A DNA stretch of 64,000 nt from Dryococelus australis (Eukaryota > Arthropoda > Insecta > Phasmatodea > Phasmatidae). Below the pieces are notes generated by a model. It saw nothing but the letters and a program-made list of their open reading frames with translations, was not told the origin of the DNA and did no database searches. Numbering within the stretch: the stretch's first letter is position 1; each line of letters opens with the position of its first letter. This document shows, one piece after another, positions 1-38,437 of the stretch. A program made the position numbers and the translations under genes. The stretch covers positions 16,444,295-16,508,294 of the forward strand of contig CM057002.1 in assembly GCA_029891345.1 (NCBI GenBank), written 5' to 3'.

Positions 1-310
1 TCGGGATTTTTTTACTTTTTTTTTTTCACCCGAGTTATGTAAATAAAGTATTTTCCAAACACACCACAATCACCACACATTAATGCGAAAAAGAATAACT
101 TGTTCCACATGGTGCCACAAATTTATATTTTTAAAAATTCCTGAAAATTGTTGCAGAAATCATGGTGTGCCTATACATGAGTAAATATGGTAATAATAGC
201 TCCTTTCTATACCTGCAAGTTTTCAATTTTCCCATCCCATCTTAGTTTGACACCAGGTCGATAGGTTTACTACTAACACCGCCCTTCCACCATACTGCAG
301 TGTCCTACAA

Positions 311-361
311 CTTGCAGCCTGATGAAGCTGGCTTAGCCAGCGAAACATCGCGATCGCGCAA
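311..361 (+). ncRNA. Hammerhead ribozyme core, probably from a Penelope-like element
   Basis: CTGATGA (319-325) is followed by a perfect 6-bp stem GCTGGC-TTA-GCCAGC (327-341) and GAAAC (342-346). These are the two invariant strands of the hammerhead catalytic core joined by stem II. Penelope-like retroelements are known to carry hammerhead motifs in their terminal repeats. The bases after GAAA (ATCGCGATCGCG) do not give an obvious stem III followed by a cleavable NUH triplet, so activity is doubtful. No Penelope coding sequence is seen next to it. Confidence 0.5.
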
Positions 362-441
362 CCATGTGAAGACACTGTCATCCTACTTTGAGCATGCCTT
401 TTGACAAGTACCAGCCTGCGAGTACTTGGATTCTTGTCCAT

Positions 442-889
442 ATATTGTTAGTAGCCTAGCGGCCTATTTGCATTCTTTACATAAATAACTTAATTTTGTT
501 TTCATGCCAGTGGATATTTAAATGGATACAAATCAATTCGGTAAAACTAGTGCTGTGCAATATATTGGATAAGGTAGCGTAAAGATATGCTCATAGGATA
601 TAATTTTACTAGGAAGATGCCTATTAAATAAAACCAATGTTATATTTCAAAACTTGAACTCTGCACACAGATTTTTAAGGGTCAAAATTAGAGAACTGCT
701 TAGAACAGCAGCAATCTGATGGCTGCAGTCTCAGGAACTATGGACACTTTTACAACCAAGGTTGTATTACTACTCTTTCATAGCACAGCTGTAAAAATTA
801 ATGGGCGCCTTACTGAAAATAAGGTAGCACACATCAACAAATAATTTCAGGGTTGCTACATGTAAAAAAACTGCAAAAATTTGAGGAAT
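442..889. other. Intergenic, nothing recognised
   Basis: AT-rich sequence with short ORFs only; no domain, RNA or repeat seen. Confidence 0.5.
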
Positions 890-1745
890 TAAAATTTTTT
901 CGTAAGGTTGTAAATTCCTTTCATTTTCAGCTTCATGTCTTTGTGAAGTTGCATGTGAAGAGGCTTATAAAATAAAAGCTAATATACATAGGTTAATAAA
1001 ACATCCCACATGTTACTGGCAAGACAGAGTCATATGAAGTAATATTTAAAGGCCTGGGAGACTAGTCTCCAATTTCTTGTTTTACGCCTTCAAACATTGG
1101 ACTTTGTGCACAAGGGTGCTCCAAAGTCACATGCTCAAAGGTACACAAAAAAAAAAAAAAAAAGCAATGCAGGTAAATAGGACCTACCACATTTTGCTCG
1201 GAAGACAAAGCAGAGTAATATTAAAAAGGCCTATTTTTTTTTGCTATAGCCTTCAAATGTCTGAATTTGTTCACGTAGATTAACTGAATTCACACATTCA
1301 AAGGCCCATAGTATAAATACAAAACTTCAGTTATAGGTCCTATAACCAAAGTAGTTATTTTTTCTTCCACATTTTACACTTTGCTCACAAGACAGAGTGA
1401 TTTACAGTAATATTAAGACAGTGGGGAGTCACCTTTTTCAAACGTAGGAATTTGTTCAGATGGGTGATCCACAGTGGCATACTCTGCTCACAAGAAAGTG
1501 ATGTAATGTAATATTAAAATGTCTGGGGGACTCATCCCCAAATTCTTGCTATAAACCTTCAAACATTGGGGACTTAGTTCACACTGGTTTGCTTCAAAGT
1601 CGCATGTTTAGAGGCTTATTAAAAAATTAAACTTGGTAGGCTATTAAGACCCACTACACTTTATTCACAAGATTAAAAAGTGTGTAGGTTTATTTCAAGA
1701 TCTAGGGGACTCCTCCCAAATTTGTTGCTATAAGCTTGTACGGTG
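890..1745. repeat. Diverged tandem array, about 5 units of about 160-180 bp
   Basis: Recurring blocks in the same order: TTTGCTCACAAGACAGAGT, then GTAATATTAA, then GGGGGACTCATCCCCAA, then TTGCTATAACCTTCAAACAT, then CAAAGTCACATG. Units start near 1010, 1185, 1365, 1475 and 1650 and have diverged strongly, so the array is old. No coding potential. Confidence 0.75.
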
Positions 1746-1969
1746 TTGTGACTAACAAAAAATTGAGGAGTCCAGTGATCCTTGTAATATTATTTTACAC
1801 TACTATGTCTTGCTAATAGTGTGGTAGGGCCTATAGTTAGTTACAGCACAAAGTTACATTGGAATATTTTGAATAGGAAGGTTTTATGTTAATTTTATTG
1901 TTAGTGCAACCCTGTTACGAAGTTTTCCTGCTTACTAAGCTATAGAGAGATTGCACTTGGTCTTTTACA

Positions 1970-2062
1970 AATACACAAGTTTACTCCTTTAAAAGGTTTT
2001 CGCGTCTAATATGCACACATTTTTTAGTAGTTTTCCTTAACAAGGTTTCACTGTACTTGGCC
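1970..2062. repeat. Interspersed repeat end, also at 4693-4785
   Basis: A segment containing CCTTTAAAAGGTTTTCGCG and ending CACTGTAC matches 4693-4785 (CCTTTAAAAAGTTTTCTCGG ... TTTTACTGTAC) in the same orientation. Read on the minus strand both start GTACAGT or GTACAGTAAAA, like terminal repeats of Tc1/mariner-type elements. A partner in inverted orientation was not found for either. Confidence 0.5.
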
Positions 2063-2944
2063 ATGCTGACGACAAAATTTAACTATAAAAGCAGTGGGAG
2101 ACTGATGCAATCAATGAAGAGATTAGAAAGATCTGTATTGCAGACAGTTACTTGCATTATTGCAATTTTTAGCATGTCTTCCAATCTGCTGAAAATTAAT
2201 GTTGGCCTATATCATGCTCAAGTGGTTTTCCGGGCCACTTTTTATATTTTTCGTGCCTCATGTAAAAATTTCAGATAAGTTTTTATTGTGTTCTCTGCAT
2301 AATGTGAGTCAGTGAGAAGTAATATAAACATTAATTTTTCACCCAAGGATTATTAATTGATGCTTGAATTTTTTCAGAGGTAGGCCTGGATATACATTTA
2401 TTGAGAGTTACTGTTGTGAATATTGTCTTGCATAACTGAGGAAGAATGTGCCGCACACAAGTTTGGTTTGGTATATATTTATCCATTTTTCAATAGTAAT
2501 ACACGTAGAATTAAAATTTTTATTTAGCATGCCCATTAGATAGAAGAGGCAGGGAAATTTATTTTGAAGTTTGGAAAATATTTTTAAAGAGTACCTGTAG
2601 CAACCCTGAATGTCTAATGTTTGCAAGAATTTATTCTAGAAATTCCTACGTACTTGTAAAATTGTGTTAATGGAGAAGATAGAGAAATCTAACTACATCT
2701 ATTAAGTTACTCTCCACTTTAATTCCATTAATTATAAGTGAATTTTGTCAGACTATTTTCATTCAGTTCAAAGTGTCGTAAGTCCATCGCCATAAATTTA
2801 ACACAAGAAAATACCATCTGTACAGTGAATACAGGATATCTGAAAGTTTGGGACATGTCACCCAAGTCTGCTTGGCATGGCAGAGGAAGTAGGGAACCAC
2901 TAGAGCTAGCAACAACTGCATGTACATTGTAACTGAAAGCATTG
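2063..2944. other. Intergenic, nothing recognised
   Basis: AT-rich, with only short chance ORFs (up to 73 codons, none similar to a known family). Confidence 0.5.
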
Positions 2945-4166
2945 GCTACTCATCACTCTCCTCCACTGCTGCCTTCCAGCACAGCGACACCTTCCATTTC
3001 GTCACTTGACAATCCCATATTGCAATTGTAGTTTGTACTATCACTGTCCACATCTAGCGTTATTATATTCCAAGCTTCTTCACATTTTCACAGTATGGTT
3101 TTCAGCTGTCTGCTCCTATACTGTCGAACACTTTTTTGCAGAGTCGTCGCACATTGCTTAAATTACAGGTTACATTTTGTGACACAACTTTTCCTTCCAC
3201 TTCAGCCCAGATATTTTCAATAGGATTTAAGTCTGGGTGATACGGGAGTTGTGTGTCCGTAACTTTTCAATATTTCATCCACTGAATAGACAGCTTGGAT
3301 AGGTTTGTGCAGTTTTAAAAGCTTATAAAGTGTCTGCTTAAGTATATCATCTGCAAATAGAATATGGTGTCTCAACCATTTCCCGTTTTGTAGAGTTGGA
3401 TGTTGGTGGTATATTAATCCTGATGTAATAAGGTGCGTTGTCTAAGGCGACTACACTGTCGACAGGTATATTAGGTACAAATTTTTCCCTTAGCCAGTTT
3501 TTGTAATTTTCTTTATTCTGTTGTGATGGTAGTATCCTGTAGATTGTCAAGACTTCCACATCACTAATGCATTTGGAACAAAGTCACTTTCACCTCCAGC
3601 ACGAACTATTATCAGTTGCTGTCCTTTTGAAACAAGTGTCAGTTGGTCATGCACTGAGTCATCACTCCAGGATGTCTCTTGCACGTGCAAATGACAAAAT
3701 GTGTGTTTTGTCCATGTACACTATATTTCCATTTTTGTTTCTGAATCTTCTTATGGATCTTAAATATTCAATTCGCTTCTGTCGTATATCACATTTTTCA
3801 ACCAAAATAACACGCGATTTAGTTTTTTTTTGTAATGAAAACCAATCCTTTTCAAAATGTTGTATCACTGCCTTGAAAATGTATGTCCTGTGTAAGTTTT
3901 TTCCGTAACTTTTTAATGGTTGGGACACATTTCTCGGTTACATTAAAGTTGTATCCAGTCCTACAAAGTACTGCTTGATTAAAATCATCATCAAAATGGA
4001 ATATGCACGACCTCTCTCTCTTCTCATCAGGTGTAACAAAGGATCCTCCATCATGCCGATCCTCTAGTTTCCACTTTAATCTTGTGCACTGCACTAGCCA
4101 CAGCTGAGCTTTTTCTTTGGGAATTGACAGTCCCAGAGCTTTGGCTTCGTTCTCGATGAACGTCAA
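2945..4166 (-). pseudogene. Tc1/mariner-like DDE transposase, broken
   Basis: Three overlapping minus-strand reading frames show one transposase in order: 4166-3852 (FHFDDDFNQAVLCRTGYNF ... PTIKKLRKKLTQDIHFQG), 3928-3662 (YLRSIRRFRNKNGNIVYMD) and 3559-3347 (NIPVDSVVALDNAPYY, PPTSN). A downstream frame follows with NPIENIWAEVEGKV and an acidic tail (SSDEMEGV). Catalytic acidic residues are Asp at 3710-3712, Asp at 3440-3442 and Glu at 3215-3217. Reading needs several frame changes and there are in-frame stops, so it is dead. It lies beyond the RpS11 polyadenylation site. The TIR-like block at 4693-4785 may be its 5' end. Confidence 0.8.
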
Positions 4167-4928
4167 GACATTACAATCTTGGATGAGGGGAAGTAATTTA
4201 TAATCTTTTGCCGTTTATTTTCAATAGGATCGGCACACCTCACAAAATTTAATATACCACTGTCATGAGTCTCTCAGTACACACACTCGTTCAAAAAACC
4301 ACACCGATGACAAACATTATAAGGACATATTAAACGTAACCAAATCCTTGCACCTTTTTACAAACTCGTACACAATTGCATAGTCAGTGTGACATTAACA
4401 AATTCTTAACAAAAACACACATAAAACATGTATATTTGATGAAACGTCAAGCTGTTTTCCACTGCCGTAATTTTACACAACTCCTACTGCGTGCACGTTC
4501 GAATTCCAACTTCAGATAACAGTAGGGACAGCGAACAAGCAAATGTTGTGGATTCCGCCTCCACACCGCAAACAAGTTAATATTTTCTGGCTTTTGATAG
4601 TACGAGTGTAACAGGCCTTTCATGCGCATGCATAGTCGCTAAGAAGTTCCCACTGAATAAGTTGAATAAATGTGCACCTTGTCTATCCGTATGTGTGTGT
4701 AATTTGACCCCTTTAAAAAGTTTTCTCGGTTAATGTGTATTATTTCTTCAGTCCCTTAAGAAACATCTTAAGCGTTTTACTGTACATGCATTACAGTTTG
4801 CCTTATCCCGTCATTCTAGAATACCCATCACTTACCTTACCTCTATACTACATAATAGATTAATCCTTGATTTGACTTAGGGGAGCAGATAAAATCAAAT
4901 AGATATTCAGGCATTTGTTTAGAGTTTG

Positions 4929-4934
4929 TTTATT
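4929..4934 (-). terminator. RpS11 polyadenylation signal AATAAA
   Basis: Minus-strand AATAAA lies 26 nt downstream of the stop codon, the first canonical hexamer after the gene. Cleavage would be expected at about 4905-4915, giving the short 3' UTR typical of ribosomal protein mRNAs. Confidence 0.75.
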
Positions 4935-4960
4935 GATACCACTGTAAAGCAGTTAGATGT

Positions 4961-31727
<26,767 letters not shown>

Positions 31728-31879
31728 CTTGAACACAAGGAACACAAAAAAAATAGACGGAAATGGATGTATAAATACAAAGATTTAGATATTTCTCAAG
31801 AGTGAAAACCCGAAACAAAAATAAGGAAATACCTACATTCCCAACACAATTAAAAAAAACAAAAATTATATACGTTCCT

Positions 31880-33190
31880 ATCTTTCTACCAAAAAAAAAA
31901 AAATGTACACCATGTCGTACAGATACAAAAGGTTAAAAATATGCTTCATATCAAAATTAATTGAAAAACTAATTTACAGTAGGTTACTGCAACGTATTTA
32001 GAACCACAAAATCTTATCAAATTACCAGTTTGACTTTAAGAAGAACACGTCAACAAATGATGCAAATTTTAACTAACGAATAGCCTTCTTAATGCACTTG
32101 ATAAAAATATGCCATCTAATGGAACATTATGCGACCTCACAAAAGCATTTGACTGTGTAAATCACAACATACTTATTGAAAAATTAAAGTTTTATGGAAT
32201 CTCACGTACACCTGCAAACAAATAAGCTCGTACATGTCAACAGAGAAGTGGGATCAAAGGAAAAAAATTCTTCATTCTACTCTGAACCAAGAAAAATCAA
32301 GCATGGGGGTCCAAGAAAGATCAATTTTAGACCCCTACTCTTCCTAGATTATATAAATGACCTCCTATGTGCCTTAACCCCAAAAACTACTCCAATTTTA
32401 TTTGCAGATGAAACTAGCATCTTAGTCTCTGGAGACTCAGTAAATGATCTTACACAAAAAACAGACACAACATTTATGTAGCTAAATGTATGGTTTACTG
32501 CAAACAAATTAAATCTCAACATAGATAAAACATATAATACGAACATCCTAACAAAGAACCGAAAAAAAAATTGAATTTATAGGTTAGCACTAACAGAGAC
32601 AAAATTAATAAAACTGCAATGATTAAGTTTCTCAGCTTTAAAGTAGGCAATTTACGAAGCTGGAAATCTCACATTGCATATATTTTACATAAACAAGCTC
32701 AGAATGTTTCGCCCTGCGGAGTGTTAGAGAGGTCTAGAACAAAAATAAAGCAAAAATTGTATATTTTTCATATATCCACTCCATCATGTGTTATGGTATA
32801 GAGTTTTGAGGTAAATCCACTGACAGCAAAAAAGTCACATGCAAAAGAGAGTTGTAGGAATAAATCAATAGCATAAGAAAGTCAGACTCATGTAGAACTC
32901 TTTTCAAGAGCTCAGAGATTTTTACATTTGCATGTGAGTACATATATTCAGTACACATATTCATGTCCAAAAAACAGTCATTTATTTCAGAAAAATGAGT
33001 CATTTCATAAGCATGACATTAGAATAAAAACTTACGCGTGGCTTCAGTTACCATAAAACTTGTCCAGAAAGAGCAATCCTACCTTCGTAGGCAATTTTTA
33101 AAAAATTACCACAATAACTTCAAAAAAATTGCATCTCTTAACAAAAACTCTTTAAAAAACAGGTAAAGGAATTTTTTTTCTAAACTAACA
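31880..33190 (+). mobile_element. Non-LTR LINE reverse transcriptase, decayed (Jockey/CR1-like group)
   Basis: Successive plus-strand frames show the RT in order: NYQFDFKKNTSTNDANFN, then CDLTKAFDCVNHNILIEKLK (near 32130, palm motif A), then LLFLDYINDLLCALTPKT and ILFADETSILVSGDS (near 32395, where the usual FADD reads FADE), then a C-terminal thumb and tail (FLSFKVGNLRSWKSHI). Stops and frame shifts interrupt it and the 5' end is missing, so it is dead. It lies just upstream of RpS11 exon 1, pointing away from the gene. Confidence 0.8.
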
Positions 33191-33289
33191 TTTTATAGTG
33201 TAAATTACGAAATTATTGCAAAACATGTCTTTGTTTGCATTTCTTGTTCCAGTTTTTCTAGTTTCAATTTTTTCTGGTTCTGCAAAACG

Positions 33290-33800
33290 ACAATACCCCA
33301 CAGCATGTCCGAGGAGGATTGGTCAAATTATGAGGAAAATATATGATGCGTGTATGTGTAGTCTGCTATATATATCCAGTGTATAAACTTTGTATACTGT
33401 AATTTGACTTGTCCAATATCTTTGTACAGCTATGTATTGAAAAAAGATCTTGGGATGCATTAAAAAACAAAATAAAAGACTGCTTATTCGTCTTCTGCAC
33501 ATATGCACAACAGTGACTAACCCCAAAATTACACAACTGTCAGAGTCACAATAGTCAACAACTATGAACATGTTTTTTTTATATCTTAAATCGTACATGA
33601 AAAGACCTACAATATGAATAAAAGACTTGTACCAATTTGAATTTAATCGACCTGCTTTAAAATGGATTGAGGAAGCATACAAACATCTCAATACATTTGT
33701 TTCGGGATCGGTATTCTAACCTAACCTAAAAACCATTCTGTTTTCGCATGATATGTTGGCACAAAAGCAGTTCAGTGTTGGGACACGGAAATTGGTTGAG
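33290..33800 (+). repeat. Dispersed repeat shared with 52727-53015
   Basis: GTGTATAAACTTTGT, TTGTACAGCTATGTATTGAA and, further on, CTAACCTAAAA with GCAGTTCAGTGTTGGGACAC occur in the same order at 52800-53015. This copy has about 230 bp extra between the two parts. It may be the 3' tail family of the adjacent LINE; that is inference. Confidence 0.5.
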
Positions 33801-34001
33801 TGCAGTCAATCACGCATAACAGACAGAGCAGAAAACTAAAACAGCCGATCAAAAATCATTCTCGGTTTCTGCACTAAAGTTAAGCTCACACCTTTATTTT
33901 CTGCTCGTGGACACAAATAATCAATTGAAACCTATGCCTACCCAGGAGATGCAAACCATTTAGCAGAGAGGGGTAGAGAATCTCAGGCATCAAATGCCCA
34001 A

Positions 34002-34202
34002 TTGCACCAATGTGGTTCGAAACCTGATCCTACATCGGATGTAAGATTTTTCACAGAAAACTGTTGCACTCTATTCTAACATCTTTGATTACACCATTCG
34101 ATCTCAAGCTTAAAATCAAAGCTGTTAGAAGAGGGTGCAGCAGTTTTCTGTTAAAATCATACATCCGATATAGATTCGAGTTTCAAACCACGATGATGCA
34201 AC
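34002..34202. repeat. Imperfect 90-bp inverted repeat (hairpin)
   Basis: The arm 34002-34090 and the inverted arm 34113-34202 match at about four of five positions, around CATCGGATGTAAGATTTT and ACAGAAAACTGTTGCAC. One arm only is present in the related segment at 42393-42483. Confidence 0.75.
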
Positions 34203-37200
34203 AAGGCATAAGAAAATGAACGGTTTGGGACTTTACTCTATTGCAGTGAAATTGTTGGTGATCAAAAAGTTGAGAACCGAACGAGCATGCAAAATGCGAC
34301 GACGTCGGTCCTCAAATCTACACCCTCGAGTCATGGTAAAATGATATACTAACACAGTGCGGTGTGCTGGATGGTGTTGGTGTGCAGGCAACCCATGCTG
34401 TTTACTTTCTTACACCATTACTGTCTCAAAACAACATACACACTGCTTATCTGCTTACAGCTGCTACACAGGTATTTTCACAACATACAAACCCCTTTTA
34501 TATGCACATCACACTGAATGAAATTAAGTGTGGATGGAACACATGGAGAATGAAAAGTATTTCAACATTTAATAAAAATACACACTGAGGCCCAAAGGAG
34601 CACTAAAATATTGTAGGGCTCTGTTAATTAACATTGTGTGAAAATACATCTTCGAGCGTCTAATGTATTCTACCCTAATTTCTGCTTAAGTGTGTGCGGG
34701 CGCATATGGCTTCTCAACCACCCTACACCTGTTGCACTGCACTTCAATCTTGTTGCACTACACCAGCAGTACTTTCTGCTCAATGGCCACACCTGTGTTG
34801 TGTTTGGAATGACATAGTTGATGTGATGCACATCTCAAACGGTGTGCACAAGCACCCAGTAGAATGCGTATTCCTGTAGCAGATGTCTCCAATGGTGGGC
34901 AAACGGGCTTGGGGAGAGAGGATGTCATCGAATCCCCCTCTCCAACATGTTCGTTTTCAGCCATCAAGTCCCTCACCACAAGAACATCTCCTGTGCTCCC
35001 TGCGACGAGGATATAAGATGTAGGGTTCCCTACACAATTGCAGTTTTACCTTGTGTTTCTGCTTGAAGCTTGTCTGCCGCCAGCAGCGCGTTGTTCCATT
35101 ACCACAGATGGTGTATTCCCTCGGCTGATGTCTTCACCTCTTCGTCCGTCAGAGTGGTAGCGAGCTGGTAGAACTGCTACCCTTACTGTCACATCGACTG
35201 CTGACATCTTTGCTTCCTTCACTGCAGCAGCGATGCTGATTCCAGTTATGAACCGGTAGAACAGCGCCTGTTGTCTGATGTTCCTTTGTTGAAGTTCTTA
35301 CAGTAGACCAGGCCTGCTCCATGACCTCCCGACTCTTGTCAGCCTTCATACTTGAAGATGTTGCTCTATCATGGCGGGAGATGGTTCTTCCCCCTCCATG
35401 ACCTCCAGGGCAAGTGTGGGCCTGTTTGCAGCACCTTAGCCTGGATGGCCACGTTTGTCGGCGCAGTGGCATCGGACTTACCCCTATGAATTCCTTTTAA
35501 TCAGATGATGCTGGAACCTCTACATCTGTTTTCGGTACCCCTGTCTAAAGTGCAGCTCCATCTTCCACTACTGTGACATTACCAGGGGGTTTATCAGCAC
35601 CTTCGCCTTCATGGGACTTCTGGTTGTCCATGTCCTCCACTGACTGATCTGGTCCCATGCCATCTGTATATACATCGGGAGCTCATTCTCCCCCTTCTGT
35701 CATTATTCCACCATCAGTGACCTTCATCGCAGGCTGATTTAATGCTATAGTGACATGACCTTGACTCCTGGAGAACCCTGCTGTGTTCGGCATCAAAGTT
35801 TTGGTGGCACTAGATGGTATTACCTCCTGTGAAGGTCCAGGACCACTTTCCCCTTCGTTCCCTGATGAACACTGCTCGTCCTGAGCTTGCCCATCCTGGT
35901 TGTTTTGGACACCTCCCATGTCCAGATAAGTGGTCTGACTGATTGCTTTATTACCAGTTGAGGACTCGACCATCTCGACATGAGTCTGGCGCAAAAATTC
36001 CTTTTGGCGGCCGACTGCAGGTGAGCATTCATGTTTCACCCGGTACGAGTGCTGGCAGCGAGCGTTTGCTTTTAGGTATCTATCGCGCTTGATACTGCAC
36101 TTACCATTCCCGTTGCTTCCGATATGTGTATTGATGCATCTCCTTGTGCATGCATCTGGTCTCCAATGGACTACTATTTCTCGTGGGCGGGCAGTTTATC
36201 TCACTGGTAACGAAATGTTTAGCCCTAAAAGCTCCTGAACTTGCGATTTTCCTGTTGCTGCATTGGTACAACATCGGAGCGTGAAGAGTGCAGTGGGCTG
36301 GTGGTTGGCCCATGTTTTATGTTGCTCACCCACATGAAACCGAAGCAGCCGCTTTAACTACTGATTGTGCCGCTCCATGGGGTTTGTTCATAGGTGGTAT
36401 TCCACAGTCTACTAGTACCGCACTCCCCAAACCATACACAGTTCCTGTTTTCCACTATCTGTTAGGAGTTCTCTGGGATATCCCCAACAAGCGAAACATT
36501 AATTTTGCAGTACTATGCAATATGCTCCGTTCATGCACTATTGATTAGATATGCCTTTACCCAACAGGATAAATTATCCATCACTATGAGGATAAAACAC
36601 TTGCCCCTGTTGACTTGGGATAAGGTCCCATTAGGACTAAAAACACCATGTCAAATGGTTTCTTTGGCTGCCTCAGCTGTTCTGTTGTGTGCCATCCGTT
36701 CTGCGTGTTTTAAACAATTTACATTTATTGCTTTGTCTAACCCAGTTTCACATACAGTATGTCAAACCTGGCCAAAAGAAATGTTCTTTCATGTTTTTCA
36801 CAGTTTGTTCAGCTCCTGGGAGTCCTGCCATTCAGCTCGCATGCGCATGTGCGAACACCTTTTCTCTGTGCATAATTGGAATGTAGAGCCGTAATGTTGT
36901 GTTGTCTTGTCGCGAGCATGTTTCCACGAAATTTACCATTACGTGCCATTCTTCTATGCTCTCTTTCTCACACTTCTCCTTCGTTTCCCACAAGAACACA
37001 AAAATTCCTGTGCGGGTATGACTTCTCAGTACAGTTCTGACACAAGCTCCTTGGTTTCCAAGATGTTTAATCTCGGTAAATGGTTATTATGTGATGGGTA
37101 GCAATGCCTCTTCCCACTCCACGTCATCTGTTACTGTTACGGCTGTGTGCAGAGTTCGCGACAATGTTTCTGCAAGCTCATTCTCCAGCCCGGAGATGTG

Positions 37201-38356
37201 TTCGATTGTGAAATCATATGCCTGTAACACTAGTACCCACCGGGTGAAATTATTCTGTGATTTACGCATGTTGTTTAGCCACACTGGGCACAGGTTATTT
37301 GTCCTTAGTGTGAATCGCCTGTATTTCAAATACGGCCAGTATTTCCTCACGGCATTGAATTTGGCTAAGCACTCACGTTCATTAACGTCGTACCTGCATT
37401 CAGTGTTTCCAAGTTTAGTGCTCGCAAAATATAATACCATTTTCTTGCCTGCATTTTCGTATTGGTGGAGTATGGCACCCAGTCCTTCTGGCTGGCATCC
37501 ATCTGCAAAATACAAATGGCACACTGGATTGTAATTTGCGGGTGCATGGCACATCCGGAATTTATCTTTGATGTCTTGAAAAGCTTTCTTTTTGTGCTAC
37601 CCTACACGTACCACTCCTTTGGTGACAGCAAATCCGTGAGGGGTGTGGTAATAATGGCAAATCACTCAATGTGCTCCCACAACCAATTAACCAGGCCAAA
37701 GCATTTTAGCAGCTCTTTACATGTATGCGAAGCTTGTTGGCGTTCTATTAGTCCCAGCTGTTCGGGGTTTGGCCAGTTGCCTGACTCACTGACCACGTGG
37801 CTTATAAATTCCAAATCGGTCTTCCCCATGTGAAATTTATGAACTGCGCACATTAGTTCATTAATTTACAGTTTCTAGTACTAACAAGAGGTGTTGCAAG
37901 TGCTCTTCACACATATATGACCAAATCACCACTTCATCTAAGTAGATCAGCATGAACTCTCCTACTAAGCCATCCAGCAACCTAACCATAAAACTCTGAA
38001 ACGTGGCAGGTGCGCACTTGAAGTCAAAGGGCATAGCGCAAAACTGATACCTTCCACCATCGGTAGCTGTAAAAGCTGTCTTTTCCTAGTCTTCTTGGCA
38101 TACTGGTATTTTGGCCTTTCCCAATAAACACAAGGCGTCCTTTACACTGAAGAGGAATATCGCACTACACACGAACTGATTGATGAGCCTCAAGTCCACA
38201 CAAAACCTCCAGGCCCCATCCTTTTTCGGTGCTAACATGGAAGCAGAGTTATACATGCTCCTAGTAGGCTCAATTACACCGTCTTCGAGCATTACTGATA
38301 TATGATCTTTAATGATGTGACCTTGATGAGGAAGGTAGCTGCGTGAGCTGGTATAA

Positions 38357-38357
<1 letters not shown>

Positions 38358-38434
<77 letters not shown>
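38358..38434. repeat. (TA)n microsatellite
   Basis: A short GT run, then about 34 TA units. It produces spurious IYIYIY reading frames on both strands. Confidence 0.98.
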
Positions 38435-38437
<3 letters not shown>

